From: Inediibacterium massiliense | Lineage (GTDB): Bacteria > Bacillota > Clostridia > Peptostreptococcales > Thermotaleaceae | Length of the DNA: 64,000 nt | Assembly: GCF_001282725.1 (NCBI RefSeq) | Contig: NZ_LN876587.1 | Coordinates: forward strand, 596,075-660,074 | Direction: 5' to 3' | Part shown: piece by piece, positions 51,517 through 61,576 of the stretch | Layout: every line of letters begins with the position of its first letter | Position numbering within the stretch: the stretch's first letter is position 1 | The notes under the pieces: generated by a model | Databases searched by the model: none | The model's input: the letters and a program-made list of their open reading frames with translations, nothing else | What the model was told of the DNA's origin: nothing | Translations under genes and position numbers: made by a program

Positions 51517-53637
51517 ATGCTATATGTTGTTAAAAGAGATGATAGAGAAGTACCTTTTGACTCGATTAAAATTACTAATGCTATTAAAGCTTCTGCAGAT
51601 GAAATAGCTTTTACGTTAAAAGAAAGCGAAGCCATAGAAGCTACTCAAAGAGTTATAGAGTGTATTGAAAAAAAAGGATATACTAAAATAAAAGTAGAAG
51701 AAATACAAAATATTGTGGAAGACATTTTATTACAAAATGGATACAGACCTATAGGACTAGCATATTCAAACTATAGAAAAGAAAGAACAAAATTAAGAGA
51801 AATAAAATCAGATTTAATGCGAAGTATTAAAAATATAGGAATTGAAACAGATCGAGATAATGCAAATGTAGGGAATAATTTCAGTTCCAAGCTTTTAAGA
51901 ATCGCCAGTGAATCTAATAAATGGTATAATCTTGCTGCTATGCCTAAACATTTGGCTAAAGCACATGAGAATGGAGATATATACTATCATGATTTAGATA
52001 GTTATAATCTAACTACCAATTGTTTAAATATAGAAACGGGTAAAATATTAAAACGAGGCTTTAATACAGGATATGGTACAATTCTCCCTGCAAAAAGAAT
52101 AGAATCTGCTGCAGAATTATCTTGTATATTACTTCAAAGTACTCAAAATGATATGTTTGGTGGTCAAGCACATGTTGATTTTGATAATGATATGGCAGAC
52201 TTTGTGAATATGACAAGACAAGAAATACTACAAGAATATAATGAGGAATTTAGAGATTTAGGAGCAGATATAGAAAAAATAGCAGAAAAAAAATTAAAAA
52301 AAGTTGTTCATCAATCTATGCAAGGTATAGTTTATAATTTGAATACTATGCATTCTAGAGCTGGAAGTCAAGTTCCTTTTAGTTCAATTAACCTAGGACT
52401 TCCTAGAAGCAAAGATGCAGCTATGGTGTGCGAAATATTTTTACAAGAATATGAAAAAGGCTTAGGTAAAGGAGAGCAACCTATATTTCCAAATATAATA
52501 TTTAGAGTAAAAAAAGGTGTAAATAGGGAACAAGAGGATCCGTACTACTATTTATATGAACTTGCTTGTAAAGTTGCAAGCAAAAGAATGAATCCTATGT
52601 TTATGAATTTAGATGCTGACTTTAATAAAGAGTACTATGACAAAGGTACTATTGCAGCTACTATGGGATGTAGAACTTATATAATGTCTAATGTAAATGG
52701 AGAGGCTGGTCCTGCAGGGAGAGGAAATATTGCTCCTACTACAATAAATCTTCCTCGTATAGGAATATTAGCTAAAAGGAACATAGATAAATTCTTTTCT
52801 CTTTTAGATAACAGATTATCTATTGCTAGAGAGTCATTGTTACATAGATATAATGTTCTTAAAAAATTGAAGGTAAAAGATTTACCTTTTGTAGCAGGTG
52901 AACACTTAATGAAGGGGTCTGAAAACTTATCTCCTGATGATTCTATAGAACCTATTTTAAAACAAGGTACATGGGGGATTGGGTTTATTGGACTTGCTGA
53001 AACATTAATAGCTTTAACAGGTAAACATCATGGGGAAGATCAAAATGTTCATGAATTAGGATTAAAAATCATTACTCATATAAGAGAATTTTGTGATCAA
53101 TATAAAGAACTTGATAAACTAAATTGGTCATGTTATGCAACTCCTGCTGAAGGGCTCTCAGGAAAATTTATCCTTCAAGATAAAAAAGTATTTGGAAATA
53201 TCAAAGGAGTTACAGATAAAGATTATTATACGAATAGCTATCATATCCCTGTTTCATACAAAATATCTATAAAAGATAAGATAGATTTAGAAGCACCGTT
53301 TCATAAATTATGTAATGGTGGACATATAACTTACATCGAAATGGATGGATATCCAGAACCTGAAGATGTGAAAAGGATTATTGATTATGCTTATAAGAAC
53401 ACGAATATTAGTTATATGGGTATAAATTTTCATATGAAGTATTGTAGAGATTGTGGAGAAAGAGTAGAAGCTTCTAAACATACATGCCCTAAATGTAAAA
53501 GTGAAAATATACAAGGTATATCAAGGGTTACAGGCTATCTTTCGCTAGATGAAAGATTTGGAAACGGAAAAGTTGCTGAAAGAAAAGATAGAACTTCTCA
53601 TAATAATGAAGTGCACATCAATACTTACCATATTTAA
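51517..53637 (+). CDS. nrdD: Anaerobic ribonucleoside-triphosphate reductase
   Basis: This enzyme of about 706 residues makes dNTPs from NTPs with a glycyl radical. An ATP-cone domain is first (VVKRDDREVPFDSIKITNAI). A zinc site follows near the C-terminus (CRDCGERVEASKHTCPKCK, about residues 643-661). The radical glycine is in SRVTGYLSLDERFG at about residue 673. The frame is open to TTG at 51502, but ATG at 51517 gives the usual N-terminus. Its activator nrdG is 88 nt downstream. Confidence 0.93.
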   Translation: MLYVVKRDDREVPFDSIKITNAIKASADEIAFTLKESEAIEATQRVIECIEKKGYTKIKVEEIQNIVEDILLQNGYRPIGLAYSNYRKERTKLREIKSDLMRSIKNIGIETDRDNANVGNNFSSKLLRIASESNKWYNLAAMPKHLAKAHENGDIYYHDLDSYNLTTNCLNIETGKILKRGFNTGYGTILPAKRIESAAELSCILLQSTQNDMFGGQAHVDFDNDMADFVNMTRQEILQEYNEEFRDLGADIEKIAEKKLKKVVHQSMQGIVYNLNTMHSRAGSQVPFSSINLGLPRSKDAAMVCEIFLQEYEKGLGKGEQPIFPNIIFRVKKGVNREQEDPYYYLYELACKVASKRMNPMFMNLDADFNKEYYDKGTIAATMGCRTYIMSNVNGEAGPAGRGNIAPTTINLPRIGILAKRNIDKFFSLLDNRLSIARESLLHRYNVLKKLKVKDLPFVAGEHLMKGSENLSPDDSIEPILKQGTWGIGFIGLAETLIALTGKHHGEDQNVHELGLKIITHIREFCDQYKELDKLNWSCYATPAEGLSGKFILQDKKVFGNIKGVTDKDYYTNSYHIPVSYKISIKDKIDLEAPFHKLCNGGHITYIEMDGYPEPEDVKRIIDYAYKNTNISYMGINFHMKYCRDCGERVEASKHTCPKCKSENIQGISRVTGYLSLDERFGNGKVAERKDRTSHNNEVHINTYHI

Positions 53638-53725
53638 ATATATGAAATTTTTAACAAACAAAAGCTCTGATACAATATTTATGATTGTAAAGGGGTTTTT
53701 TGTTGTAGACAGGAGGAGTCTATAG

Positions 53726-54226
53726 ATGCTTCAAGTTGCAGGTTTTTTAGATAATTCTACAGTAAATGGCAAAGGACTTAGAAGTGTTTTATTTGTATCT
53801 GGGTGCAATCATAATTGCATTGGATGTCATAATAAAGATATGCAAGATTGTAATTATGGAGATAAGGTATCTTTAGATCATATATTTCATAGAATCCAAC
53901 ATAATATCCCTTTAATTTTAGGGGTAACTTTTTCAGGAGGAGAACCTTTCGATCAAGCACAACCATTAGCTACTCTTGCTAAAAAAATTAAAGATGAGGA
54001 GTTAAATTTATGGTGTTATACAGGATATACATATGAAGAAATATTACAAAGTAACGATGCACACAAACTAAACTTATTAAAACATATAGATGTTCTTATA
54101 GATGGAAAATTTAATGAAAATCTAAAAAATGATGCTTTTAAATATGTAGGGTCTACAAATCAAAGAATAATAGATGTAAAAGAAAGTTTAAAATCAAAAA
54201 AGATTATTATATTAAAAGAAGTATAG
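53726..54226 (+). CDS. nrdG: Anaerobic ribonucleotide reductase activase
   Basis: This 166-residue radical-SAM enzyme has C27-NHN-C31-IG-C34, the [4Fe-4S] cluster ligands. GVTFSGGEPFDQ is the SAM-binding GGE motif. It generates the glycyl radical on NrdD. AGGAG precedes the ATG. It is transcribed with nrdD. Confidence 0.93.
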   Translation: MLQVAGFLDNSTVNGKGLRSVLFVSGCNHNCIGCHNKDMQDCNYGDKVSLDHIFHRIQHNIPLILGVTFSGGEPFDQAQPLATLAKKIKDEELNLWCYTGYTYEEILQSNDAHKLNLLKHIDVLIDGKFNENLKNDAFKYVGSTNQRIIDVKESLKSKKIIILKEV

Positions 54227-54281
54227 ATAATATTTTCAATAAGGATTACCATATGGGTCTATGAAAAGAACTAATTTTTTA

Positions 54282-54310
54282 TTGACAAGCATAATATAAG
54301 TTGGTAATAT
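54282..54310 (+). promoter_or_regulatory. Promoter of the ZTP riboswitch-pfl operon
   Basis: TTGACA (54282-54287), 17 bp and TAATAT (54305-54310). Transcription would start near 54317, just before the ZTP aptamer. Confidence 0.75.
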
Positions 54311-54341
54311 AAATTTATCCAATATAGTAATTATGAAATCT

Positions 54342-54410
54342 ATCACATGACTGGCGGAAGTGGAATAAACCACATGGAGTGTGATCAGAAGAAAAGCCGA
54401 CCGCCTGGGC
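54342..54410 (+). promoter_or_regulatory. ZTP (pfl motif) riboswitch aptamer
   Basis: ATCACA (54342-54347) and TGTGAT (54380-54385) form P1. GACTGGCGGAAGTGG and CCACATGGAG are the conserved first half; GCCGACCGCCTGGGC (54396-54410) is the conserved second hairpin that forms the pseudoknot. The class senses ZTP/ZMP, signals of one-carbon folate shortage. Placement before pflB is the context in which the motif was first named. Formate made by PFL can feed the folate pool. Confidence 0.92.
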
Positions 54411-54480
54411 TAAACGTCCGGGGGGTCTTATATTTTTTTGAAAAGCCCCCGGACTTGATACAAAAATAGTCAAGGAGGGG
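54396..54480 (+). terminator. Expression platform of the ZTP riboswitch
   Basis: Two alternatives can be drawn. GACCGCC (54399-54405) can pair with GGGGGGTC (54420-54427) before TTATATTTTTTT, giving a terminator that competes with the aptamer. Further on, GTCCGGGGG (54416-54424) pairs with CCCCCGGAC (54446-54454). Failing that, CCCC and CTTG of that stretch can pair with CAAG and GGGG of the ribosome site (54471-54480). Transcriptional or translational control, or both, are possible. Confidence 0.6.
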
Positions 54481-54486
54481 TTTTTT

Positions 54487-56721
54487 ATGATGAAAAGAGA
54501 ATGGGTAGGATTTGAAGAAGGAAATTGGACAAAACAAGTAGATGTAAGAAGCTTTATACAAAAAAATTATATGCTTTATGAAGGAGATGAAAGTTTTTTA
54601 CAAAAGCCTACTTCAAAGACTTTAAGAGTATGGGAAAAGTGTGAGGTACTTCTAAAAGAGGAGCTTGAAAAGGGGATTTTAGGAGTAGACCTTCATCATA
54701 TTTCAGGAATAGACAATTTTAAAAAAGGTTATATAGATAAAGAAAATGAAGTTATTGTAGGACTACAAACAGATGAGCCTCTAAAGAGAATGATTAATCC
54801 TTTTGGGGGAATCAGAATGGTTAAAGGTGCATTAGATGATTACGGATATAAAATGGATGAACAAATGGATTACTTCTTTGAAAATGGAATGAGAACTCAT
54901 AATGAAGGAGTATTTGATGTATATACACAAGATATGAGAAATGCTAGGAGTGCAGGTCTTTTGACAGGTCTTCCTGATGCTTATGGAAGAGGACGGGTTA
55001 TAGGAGATTATAGAAGAATTTCTTTATATGGAATTGACTTTTTAATAGAAGATAAGAAGAAGGATTACGATGATTTAATAGGGCCTATGAGCGAAGAGAT
55101 CATTAGAAAAAGAGAAGAAGTAGCAAAACAGATCAATGCACTTAAAAAGATAAAAAATATGGCTTTAAGTTATGGAATAGATATTTCAAATCCTGCAAAA
55201 AATGCCAAAGAAGCAGTACAGTTTTTATATTTTGGATATTTAGCAGGCGTTAAGGAAAACAATGGAGCGGCTATGTCTTTGGGAAGGACAAGTACATTTA
55301 TAGATATTTATATCAAAAGAGATCTAGAAAAAGGGATTCTTACAGAGAATGAGGCACAAGAGATTATTGACCAATTTGTAATCAAATTAAGAATGGTAAG
55401 ACACCTTAGAACTCCTGAGTACAATGAATTGTTTGCAGGAGATCCAAACTGGATCACAGAAGCAATAGGAGGTATGGGGTTAGATGGAAGAACTTTAGTT
55501 ACAAAAACTTCTTTTAGAATACTTCATACTTTGACCAATCTAAATCCAGCGCCTGAACCTAATATGACAGTACTATGGTCAGAGAATTTGCCAGAAGGCT
55601 TCAAAAAATATTGCACAAAAATGTCTATTCAAACAGGCTCTATTCAATATGAAAATGATGATTTGATGAGACCAATTTATGGAGATGATTATGGAATTGC
55701 ATGCTGTGTATCTGCTATGAGAATGGGAAAAGAAATGCAATTCTTTGGGGCAAGATGTAATTTAGCAAAAGCTCTTTTGTATGCTATTAATGGTGGTGTA
55801 GATGAAAAAAAGAAAACTTTAGTTGTACCTAATATTGATCCTATTGAAGATAAGATACTATCTTTTGAAAAAACAAAAGAAAATTATTTTAAAGTATTGT
55901 CTTATGTAGCCAATTTATATGTAAATACTATGAATATTATTCATTTTATGCATGATAAATATGCTTATGAGGCTGCTTTAATGAGTTTGCATGATACAGA
56001 GGTACATCCATTTATGGCATTTGGAGTAGCAGGACTTTCTGTAGTAGCAGATTCATTAAGTGCTATTAAATATGCAAAAGTAAAACCTATTCGAAAAGAT
56101 CATATTGCAGTAGATTTTCAAATAGAAGGGGATTTTCCTAAGTATGGAAATGATGAGGATCAAGTAGATGAATTAGCTATAGAAGTTTTAAAATATTTTT
56201 CAGGAGAACTTAAAAAACATCAAACATATAAGAATGCAGAACATACTTTATCTGTTCTTACCATTACTTCAAATGTAGTATATGGACAAAAAACAGGAGC
56301 AACTCCAGATGGAAGAAAAGCTGGAGAGGCTTTTGCACCAGGGGCAAATCCTATGCATGGAAGAGATCAAAGGGGAGCGTTGGCATCATTAAATTCTGTA
56401 GCAAAGATTCCATATGAAGAAATATGTCAAGATGGAGTTTCTAATACTTTTACTATTGTTCCAGAAGCTTTAGGATCAAATGAAGAAGATAGAGAGAGGA
56501 ATTTGGTACAAATTATGGATGGATATTTTTCACAAGGTGCACACCATTTAAATGTAAATGTACTAAACAGAGAGACTTTGTTAGATGCAATGGATCATCC
56601 AGAAAAATATCCGACTTTGACCATAAGAGTATCTGGATATGCAGTTCATTTTAATAGATTAACAAGAAAACAACAGCTTGAAGTTATAGCAAGAACTTTT
56701 CATGAAAGCATGGTAGGATAA
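54487..56721 (+). CDS. pflB: Pyruvate formate-lyase (formate C-acetyltransferase)
   Basis: This 744-residue glycyl-radical enzyme converts pyruvate and CoA to acetyl-CoA and formate. The active-site cysteine pair is in [13 protein letters not shown] at about residue 404. The radical glycine is in [18 protein letters not shown] at about residue 716. The length and the cysteine pair distinguish it from diol dehydratase-like relatives. The pathway genes at 9-20 kb supply its pyruvate. AAGGAGGGG lies in the riboswitch platform. Confidence 0.95.
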   Translation: MMKREWVGFEEGNWTKQVDVRSFIQKNYMLYEGDESFLQKPTSKTLRVWEKCEVLLKEELEKGILGVDLHHISGIDNFKKGYIDKENEVIVGLQTDEPLKRMINPFGGIRMVKGALDDYGYKMDEQMDYFFENGMRTHNEGVFDVYTQDMRNARSAGLLTGLPDAYGRGRVIGDYRRISLYGIDFLIEDKKKDYDDLIGPMSEEIIRKREEVAKQINALKKIKNMALSYGIDISNPAKNAKEAVQFLYFGYLAGVKENNGAAMSLGRTSTFIDIYIKRDLEKGILTENEAQEIIDQFVIKLRMVRHLRTPEYNELFAGDPNWITEAIGGMGLDGRTLVTKTSFRILHTLTNLNPAPEPNMTVLWSENLPEGFKKYCTKMSIQTGSIQYENDDLMRPIYGDDYGIACCVSAMRMGKEMQFFGARCNLAKALLYAINGGVDEKKKTLVVPNIDPIEDKILSFEKTKENYFKVLSYVANLYVNTMNIIHFMHDKYAYEAALMSLHDTEVHPFMAFGVAGLSVVADSLSAIKYAKVKPIRKDHIAVDFQIEGDFPKYGNDEDQVDELAIEVLKYFSGELKKHQTYKNAEHTLSVLTITSNVVYGQKTGATPDGRKAGEAFAPGANPMHGRDQRGALASLNSVAKIPYEEICQDGVSNTFTIVPEALGSNEEDRERNLVQIMDGYFSQGAHHLNVNVLNRETLLDAMDHPEKYPTLTIRVSGYAVHFNRLTRKQQLEVIARTFHESMVG

Positions 56722-57423
56722 ATGGGAAGAATTCATTCTTATGAAAGTATGGGGCTAGTAGATGGCCCTGGTATAAGATTTGTTGTATTTTTTCAAGGAT
56801 GTACTTTAAGATGTATGTATTGTCATAATCCAGATACATGGGATTTTAAAAAAGGAATAGAAATTAGTCCAAAAGATTTATTCACAAAAGTATTAAGATA
56901 TAAACCTTATTTTGGAAAAACAGGAGGGGTAACTTGTTCAGGAGGGGAGCCCCTTATGCAGCCAGATTTTTTAATGGAATTTTTTAAGCTTTGTAAAGAA
57001 CATAATATTCATACAGTACTGGATACAGCAGGTGTAGGAGTAGGAAACTATGAAGAAATCCTCTCTTATACAGACTTGATTTTATTAGATATCAAGCATG
57101 TTACAAAATATGGGTATGAAAAAATTACAGGAAAAGATATGAATGCTTTTCAAGAATTCTTTAAAATAGTATGTAAGAAAAATATTCCTATGTGGATGAG
57201 GCAAGTGATTGTTCCTGAAATTACAGATACCTATAAATATTTAGATGAGCTTAAAAGTTTTGTGAAAGAAATTCCTAATGTAGAAAAGATAGAGCTTTTG
57301 CCTTATCATAAGTTAGGTGTAAATAAATATAAAGAGATGAATATTCCTTATAAGCTTGATCATATTGATGCTATGTCTCCAGAAAAAATGATAGAGGTAA
57401 AGAAATATTTTTATGATGTATAA
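56722..57423 (+). CDS. pflA: Pyruvate formate-lyase activating enzyme
   Basis: This 233-residue radical-SAM activase has C27-TLR-C31-MY-C34 and the SAM-binding GGVTCSGGEPLMQ. It puts the radical on PflB. It starts one base after the pflB stop codon without a strong ribosome site, so translation is coupled. It is followed by a terminator. Confidence 0.94.
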   Translation: MGRIHSYESMGLVDGPGIRFVVFFQGCTLRCMYCHNPDTWDFKKGIEISPKDLFTKVLRYKPYFGKTGGVTCSGGEPLMQPDFLMEFFKLCKEHNIHTVLDTAGVGVGNYEEILSYTDLILLDIKHVTKYGYEKITGKDMNAFQEFFKIVCKKNIPMWMRQVIVPEITDTYKYLDELKSFVKEIPNVEKIELLPYHKLGVNKYKEMNIPYKLDHIDAMSPEKMIEVKKYFYDV

Positions 57424-57425
57424 TT

Positions 57426-57453
57426 AAAAGCTGCTTTGAAAAAAGCAGCTTTT
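57426..57453 (+). terminator. Terminator after pflA
   Basis: AAAAGCTGCTTT and AAAGCAGCTTTT form a 12-bp stem right after the stop codon, followed by AAATTTTT. Confidence 0.8.
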
Positions 57454-57536
57454 AAATTTTTAGTATAACGTGGAACTTTTTTTTATAATGAGCGTCTAAT
57501 CATGTGTAACACAAAACAAAAAGGAGAGATGACGTT

Positions 57537-58544
57537 ATGAAATCAAAAAAATTACTTGCAGGATGTTTATCAGTTGGTATTTTGTCCCTTGCATCTGTTA
57601 CGGGGTTTGCTGCTAATATAGAAAATATAAAACCAATTAATGATGTAGGACAAATTAAGAACATTATGCCTATACATGCTGATTTAAATGCAAAAGCACA
57701 ATCGTATTTTAATTCTTTTACTGGAGTTGTAAAAGAAATAAGAGATTTAGAAAATCGTAAAGCTATTATGATAGAAAATAAAGATGGATCATTAGGCAAT
57801 ATGATTGTATCTGAGGATACGTATATTGTAGATGATAAGAAAATTGAAGTAGGAGCTACGATCACTGGATTTTATAAAGCTAATGCACCAATGATTATGA
57901 TTTATCCCCCACAATACAATGCAGAAGTGATTGTTGTGAATGATCAAGAACAAAACTTAAAGGTAGATGAATTTGATAAAGATTTAATAAGTGCAGACTA
58001 TTCATTGAAATTAAATATTTCTAAGGATACTAAAATCATTACACAAGATGAGAAAGAGTTTACAGGAGATCTACAAAACAGAAAACTTATAGTATTTTAT
58101 GATATATCTACAAGAAGTATCCCAGCACAAACAACGCCAACAAAAATAATTGTATTGTTTGAAAAAGCAGTTACTCTTCCAGAGGATATTTCTACTATGG
58201 ACATTATTGTGAACAATGAAAAAATAGAGGCGCCTATACCTTATACCGATGAGCAAGGTATGGTGATGGTTCCAGTAGCTGCAATTTCTAAAGCATTAGG
58301 ATATGATTTAGTGTGGAATGAAGAGTCACAAAGCGTTATGATAGGAAAAGGCATTTCTTTAACAATAGGAAAAGATCAATATAACTACATGAAAACAGCA
58401 CCTATAGAGTTAGGAACAGCACCAACAATAGTAAAGGGAAGAACCTATGTTCCTCTAAGCTTTTTTAAAAAAGTAATTCCTATGAATAATGCATATGTAC
58501 TTGAGTCTCAAATTATAATAGATAATGAAGAAATCATGGATTGA
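57537..58544 (+). CDS. Secreted stalk-domain protein (copper amine oxidase N-terminal-like)
   Basis: This 335-residue protein has a signal peptide (LLAGCLSVGILSLASVTGFAA) and a C-terminal domain of the PF07833 stalk type, from about residue 225: PYTDEQGMVMVPVAAISKAL with GYDLVWNEESQSVMI, and the second hallmark VKGRTYVPLSFF. The middle 190 residues form beta strands of unknown role. It is a cell-surface or matrix protein, not an enzyme by itself. Its own promoter and terminator flank it. Confidence 0.83.
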   Translation: MKSKKLLAGCLSVGILSLASVTGFAANIENIKPINDVGQIKNIMPIHADLNAKAQSYFNSFTGVVKEIRDLENRKAIMIENKDGSLGNMIVSEDTYIVDDKKIEVGATITGFYKANAPMIMIYPPQYNAEVIVVNDQEQNLKVDEFDKDLISADYSLKLNISKDTKIITQDEKEFTGDLQNRKLIVFYDISTRSIPAQTTPTKIIVLFEKAVTLPEDISTMDIIVNNEKIEAPIPYTDEQGMVMVPVAAISKALGYDLVWNEESQSVMIGKGISLTIGKDQYNYMKTAPIELGTAPTIVKGRTYVPLSFFKKVIPMNNAYVLESQIIIDNEEIMD

Positions 58545-58574
58545 TTTACTTAAAATATATTAATATTTTATAAG

Positions 58575-58606
58575 AAGTACCTGTATATAAATATAGGTGC
58601 TTTTTG
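58575..58606 (+). terminator. Terminator after the stalk-domain gene
   Basis: AAGTACCTGTAT pairs with ATATAGGTGCTT followed by TTTG. One pair is G-U. Confidence 0.7.
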
Positions 58607-58700
58607 TATTCATTTTTGTTGGATTATTTACTATTTTTTTTTAATATGATAAAATAAACATTGGAATTTCGTCATGTATGACTAAGGAGATGAATAAAAC

Positions 58701-59423
58701 ATGGGAAGACACGGAACGATTGCCAATAGAAAAAGCAAGCAAGATGCAAAAAGAGCACAAATCTTTACAAAGTATGCACGTCTAATTACTGTTGCAGCAA
58801 AAGAAGGAGGAGCAGATCCAGAATATAATGCAAATCTTAAAAATGCAATAGATAAAGCAAAATCCATTAATATGCCCAATGATAATATCACAAGAGCTAT
58901 CAAAAAAGGTGCAGGCGCAGGAGCTGGAGAGGACTTTGAAAGAATTACTTATGAAGGATATGGAATCAATGGAATTGCAGTAATTGTTGAAGTTCTTACG
59001 GACAATAGAAATAGAGCAGGAAGCAACATTAGATACTATTTTGATAAAAATGGTGGAAATCTAGGAACCCCTGGATGTGTAGGATATATGTTTGATAGAA
59101 AAGGTCAAATACTTATAGAGAAAAAAGATGAGTACAATGAAGATGAAATCATGGAAGCAGCATTAGAAGCAGGAGCTGAGGATTTTATTTCAGATGATGA
59201 AGAAATTTATGAAATTCTTACAGCACCAGAAGATTTTTATGAAGTCAAAGAAGCTTTAATGCAAAAGGGATATGAATTATTAGAATCAGATGTAAATATG
59301 ATTCCACAAACTATGGTAGAGCTTACTGATGAAGCACAAATCAAAGCTATGAATAAAATTATTGATATGCTTGAAGAAGATGATGACGTACAAAACGTTT
59401 ACCACAACTGGGATATGGAATAA
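58701..59423 (+). CDS. yebC: YebC/PmpR/TACO1-family protein
   Basis: This 240-residue protein starts [20 protein letters not shown], then [34 protein letters not shown] and [20 protein letters not shown]. YebC proteins act as regulators or aid translation of proline stretches. AAGGAGATG precedes the ATG. Its 3' end borders the mobile element that starts with an integrase 120 nt downstream. Confidence 0.93.
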   Translation: MGRHGTIANRKSKQDAKRAQIFTKYARLITVAAKEGGADPEYNANLKNAIDKAKSINMPNDNITRAIKKGAGAGAGEDFERITYEGYGINGIAVIVEVLTDNRNRAGSNIRYYFDKNGGNLGTPGCVGYMFDRKGQILIEKKDEYNEDEIMEAALEAGAEDFISDDEEIYEILTAPEDFYEVKEALMQKGYELLESDVNMIPQTMVELTDEAQIKAMNKIIDMLEEDDDVQNVYHNWDME

Positions 59424-59542
59424 ACGTTGATATTTGAACGGTTATAGACGTTTTGGACATATAGCATACTTCATGTCATGTGATTAATGATGAACACACC
59501 TTTTATTTAGTTAACTAAAAAACTAAGGAAGGTGTGTTTTTT
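59424..59542. other. Probable left border of the integrated element
   Basis: This 119-bp stretch lies between the yebC stop and the integrase start. No tRNA gene is present. It holds the hairpin described next. The attachment core cannot be identified because the right end of the element is outside the window. Confidence 0.35.
59493..59542 (+). terminator. Hairpin with U-run directly upstream of the integrase start
   Basis: AACACACCTT with TTAGTT pairs with AACTAAGGAAGGTGTGTT, followed by TTTTTT and ATG. The right arm contains the ribosome site AAGGAAGGTG. It could stop transcripts entering from yebC or mask integrase translation. Confidence 0.6.
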
Positions 59543-60460
59543 ATGTTAATAGAAATTGAAGATTTTTTACTAGATTGTGAAGCGAAAGGATTAACTAAAA
59601 AGACATTAAAAAGTTATAGAAATAATACTTTGTTTTTTCTTAATTACTGCAACGAAGAATTTGGAATTGAGAAAGTAAGCAGAATTAAATCTGTGCATGT
59701 AAAAAAATTTATATCTGAAAAATTAGAGAATGAACAAAGCACAAGATATGTCAATACAATCATCAAGACATTAAGATCCTTTTTTAAATTTTGTGAAGAA
59801 GAGGAATATGTAGTAAATAACATAATTGACAAAGTATCTAATGTAAAAGATACAAAAAAAGTAATAGAAACTTTTAATGAAGAAGAAGTAAAAAAAATGT
59901 TAGAAGTATACAAACATGATAATTATTTAAACTCTCGTAATAGATGTATTTTGGCTACCTTTTTCGATACAGGTATAAGAAATACTGAATGTTGCAATAT
60001 ACAAAATGATCATATTCAAGATGATAGAATTTACATCTATGGTAAAGGAAAAAAAGAACGTTTTGCATCAATGTCAATAAAACTTAAAAAAGAAATGAAA
60101 AAATATGATAAGTGGAAAAAAATATATTTCATGGGAAAAGAATTAGAATATAATAATTATTTTCTAAGTAGAACAGGAAGACCTTTAACTGTAGAGGCTA
60201 TGGAAAGGATTTTTACAATAGCAGGAAAAAAAGCTAATGTAAGAAAACAAATAAGATGTTCACCTCACACAGCCAGACATTTTTGGGCATGTCAAATGCT
60301 TAAATTTAATAATATTATGACAATTTCTAAACTTCTCGGACACTCAGATTTAAAAGTGACGCAAATTTACTTACAAAGTTTATCACAAGACGAAATAATA
60401 AAAGATGGTGGTATAAATAGTCCCCTTGTTACTTTAAACAAGAAAGGGGGCAGAAAATAA
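59543..60460 (+). CDS. Tyrosine recombinase (integrase)
   Basis: This 305-residue recombinase has an N-terminal core-binding domain (LLDCEAKGLTKKTLKSYRNN) and a complete catalytic domain. The first arginine is in TGIRNTECCNI, H-x-x-R in SPHTARHFW and the late LLGHSDLKVTQIYLQ region with histidine and tyrosine. It should insert and excise the element it opens. The ATG at 59543 follows AAGGAAGGTG; GTG at 59534 lies within that site. It overlaps the next gene by one base. Confidence 0.9.
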   Translation: MLIEIEDFLLDCEAKGLTKKTLKSYRNNTLFFLNYCNEEFGIEKVSRIKSVHVKKFISEKLENEQSTRYVNTIIKTLRSFFKFCEEEEYVVNNIIDKVSNVKDTKKVIETFNEEEVKKMLEVYKHDNYLNSRNRCILATFFDTGIRNTECCNIQNDHIQDDRIYIYGKGKKERFASMSIKLKKEMKKYDKWKKIYFMGKELEYNNYFLSRTGRPLTVEAMERIFTIAGKKANVRKQIRCSPHTARHFWACQMLKFNNIMTISKLLGHSDLKVTQIYLQSLSQDEIIKDGGINSPLVTLNKKGGRK

Positions 60461-61158
60461 TGTACACCTCAATAGATAATACTGTACTCGATAAACTAGC
60501 AGGTCTAGAAATAACCTGCTACATAGCAATCAAGAAATTTGTTAATTTTAGAACTCAAATTGCAAAAGTAGGAGTTAGACGTATTTCAGAAGAAATGGGA
60601 GTATCTAAAAATACTGCCCTCAAATATATAAATAAGTTAGTAGAGAAAAAAGTTATTATAAAACGTACTAATTATAATCCAATTAAAAAAGCATTCGATA
60701 TAAACCAATATTTTTTTACACACCTAGTTCAAAAAAATAATGAATCTAGTCAAGCAGGTGAGCCGAAACTATCTAATACTGATAAGAGTGTGATTGTAGA
60801 GAAAACTATAGACGTAGAATCTATTAAGAAACAACTAGAAGAAAAGTATTCTATAGATATAGTTAAAAAAGCCGTACAATGCTTAAAGAAAGCCGTAAAA
60901 CATGGGACTATAGTAAATAACCTTAAATCATATTTAAACACGTTATGTATCAATATAAAAGCACAATTACAGTTAATTGCTAGTGTAGCAAACGACAATA
61001 GTAATGTCCAAGGTGGTCACTACCCACCTCAATCTCAACAAAAGAAAAAATCTACTGCCGCAAACAGTAGATTCTCTAAAAATAACAAATTTCATAACTT
61101 TTTCCAACGTACATCTTTATATTCCAAAGAGGAACTAGAAAAGATGTTGTTAAAATAA
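60460..61158 (+). CDS. Winged-helix DNA-binding protein of the mobile element
   Basis: This 232-residue protein has an N-terminal helix-turn-helix (VGVRRISEEMGVSKNTALKY followed by INKLVEKKVI). A middle helical region (SIKKQLEEKYSIDIVKKAVQ) and a basic, glutamine/lysine-rich C-terminus follow. The arrangement suggests a replication-initiation-like or regulatory protein of an integrative element. The stop-start overlap with the integrase gives coupled translation. Function not certain. Confidence 0.65.
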   Translation: MYTSIDNTVLDKLAGLEITCYIAIKKFVNFRTQIAKVGVRRISEEMGVSKNTALKYINKLVEKKVIIKRTNYNPIKKAFDINQYFFTHLVQKNNESSQAGEPKLSNTDKSVIVEKTIDVESIKKQLEEKYSIDIVKKAVQCLKKAVKHGTIVNNLKSYLNTLCINIKAQLQLIASVANDNSNVQGGHYPPQSQQKKKSTAANSRFSKNNKFHNFFQRTSLYSKEELEKMLLK

Positions 61159-61576
61159 TTTTATCAAAGTTAGTGAATTTTTCAAGGGTATTTAAAAACT
61201 TTTTCAAAAAGTATATTGAAAAGGTGTATTTAGTGTACTCAAAATTAAGTAATAGGGTGTGTTTTTGTCTTGGATAAGGTGTGAACTTGTCGTTAATAAA
61301 AAATTAAATCAATGATGATAGTGTCTTATTTATTCATCTAAAATGACTCTATGAGGATTTTAAGCCACTTTATTTCTATCCATTGGTCGTAAAAAAATAT
61401 CCATAGACAATATGATTGATCTTTTAGATTTATTGCACGAAGAAAAGAAAAAATTATTAAACTATTTGCAAAGTATAAAAGGATAGTGGGAAAATCTCCT
61501 GCTATCCTTTTTTTTTCTTTTTGTTTATTATGTATACTTGATATTTTGTCCTCATATATTTCAATGAGGTGATGAT
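61159..61576. other. Non-coding stretch of the element with a gene remnant
   Basis: This 418-bp stretch has no complete gene. From 61364 an open frame without a normal start runs to TAG at 61484-61486 and reads ISIDNMIDLLDLLHEEKKKL near its end. It may be the tail of a decayed gene, or a 24-residue peptide from ATG 61412, which has no ribosome site. A terminator at 61477 ends it. Confidence 0.4.
61477..61517 (+). terminator. Terminator
   Basis: AAAAGGATAG pairs with CTATCCTTTT, followed by more T. It covers the end of the remnant frame. Confidence 0.8.

Noticed and set aside
57500-57865. 121-codon minus-strand ORF opposite the stalk-domain gene
   Set aside because: The opposite strand has a signal peptide, a ribosome site and a recognisable domain.
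59424-59542. tRNA gene as integration target
   Set aside because: I could not draw a cloverleaf or find a T-loop motif in this stretch.
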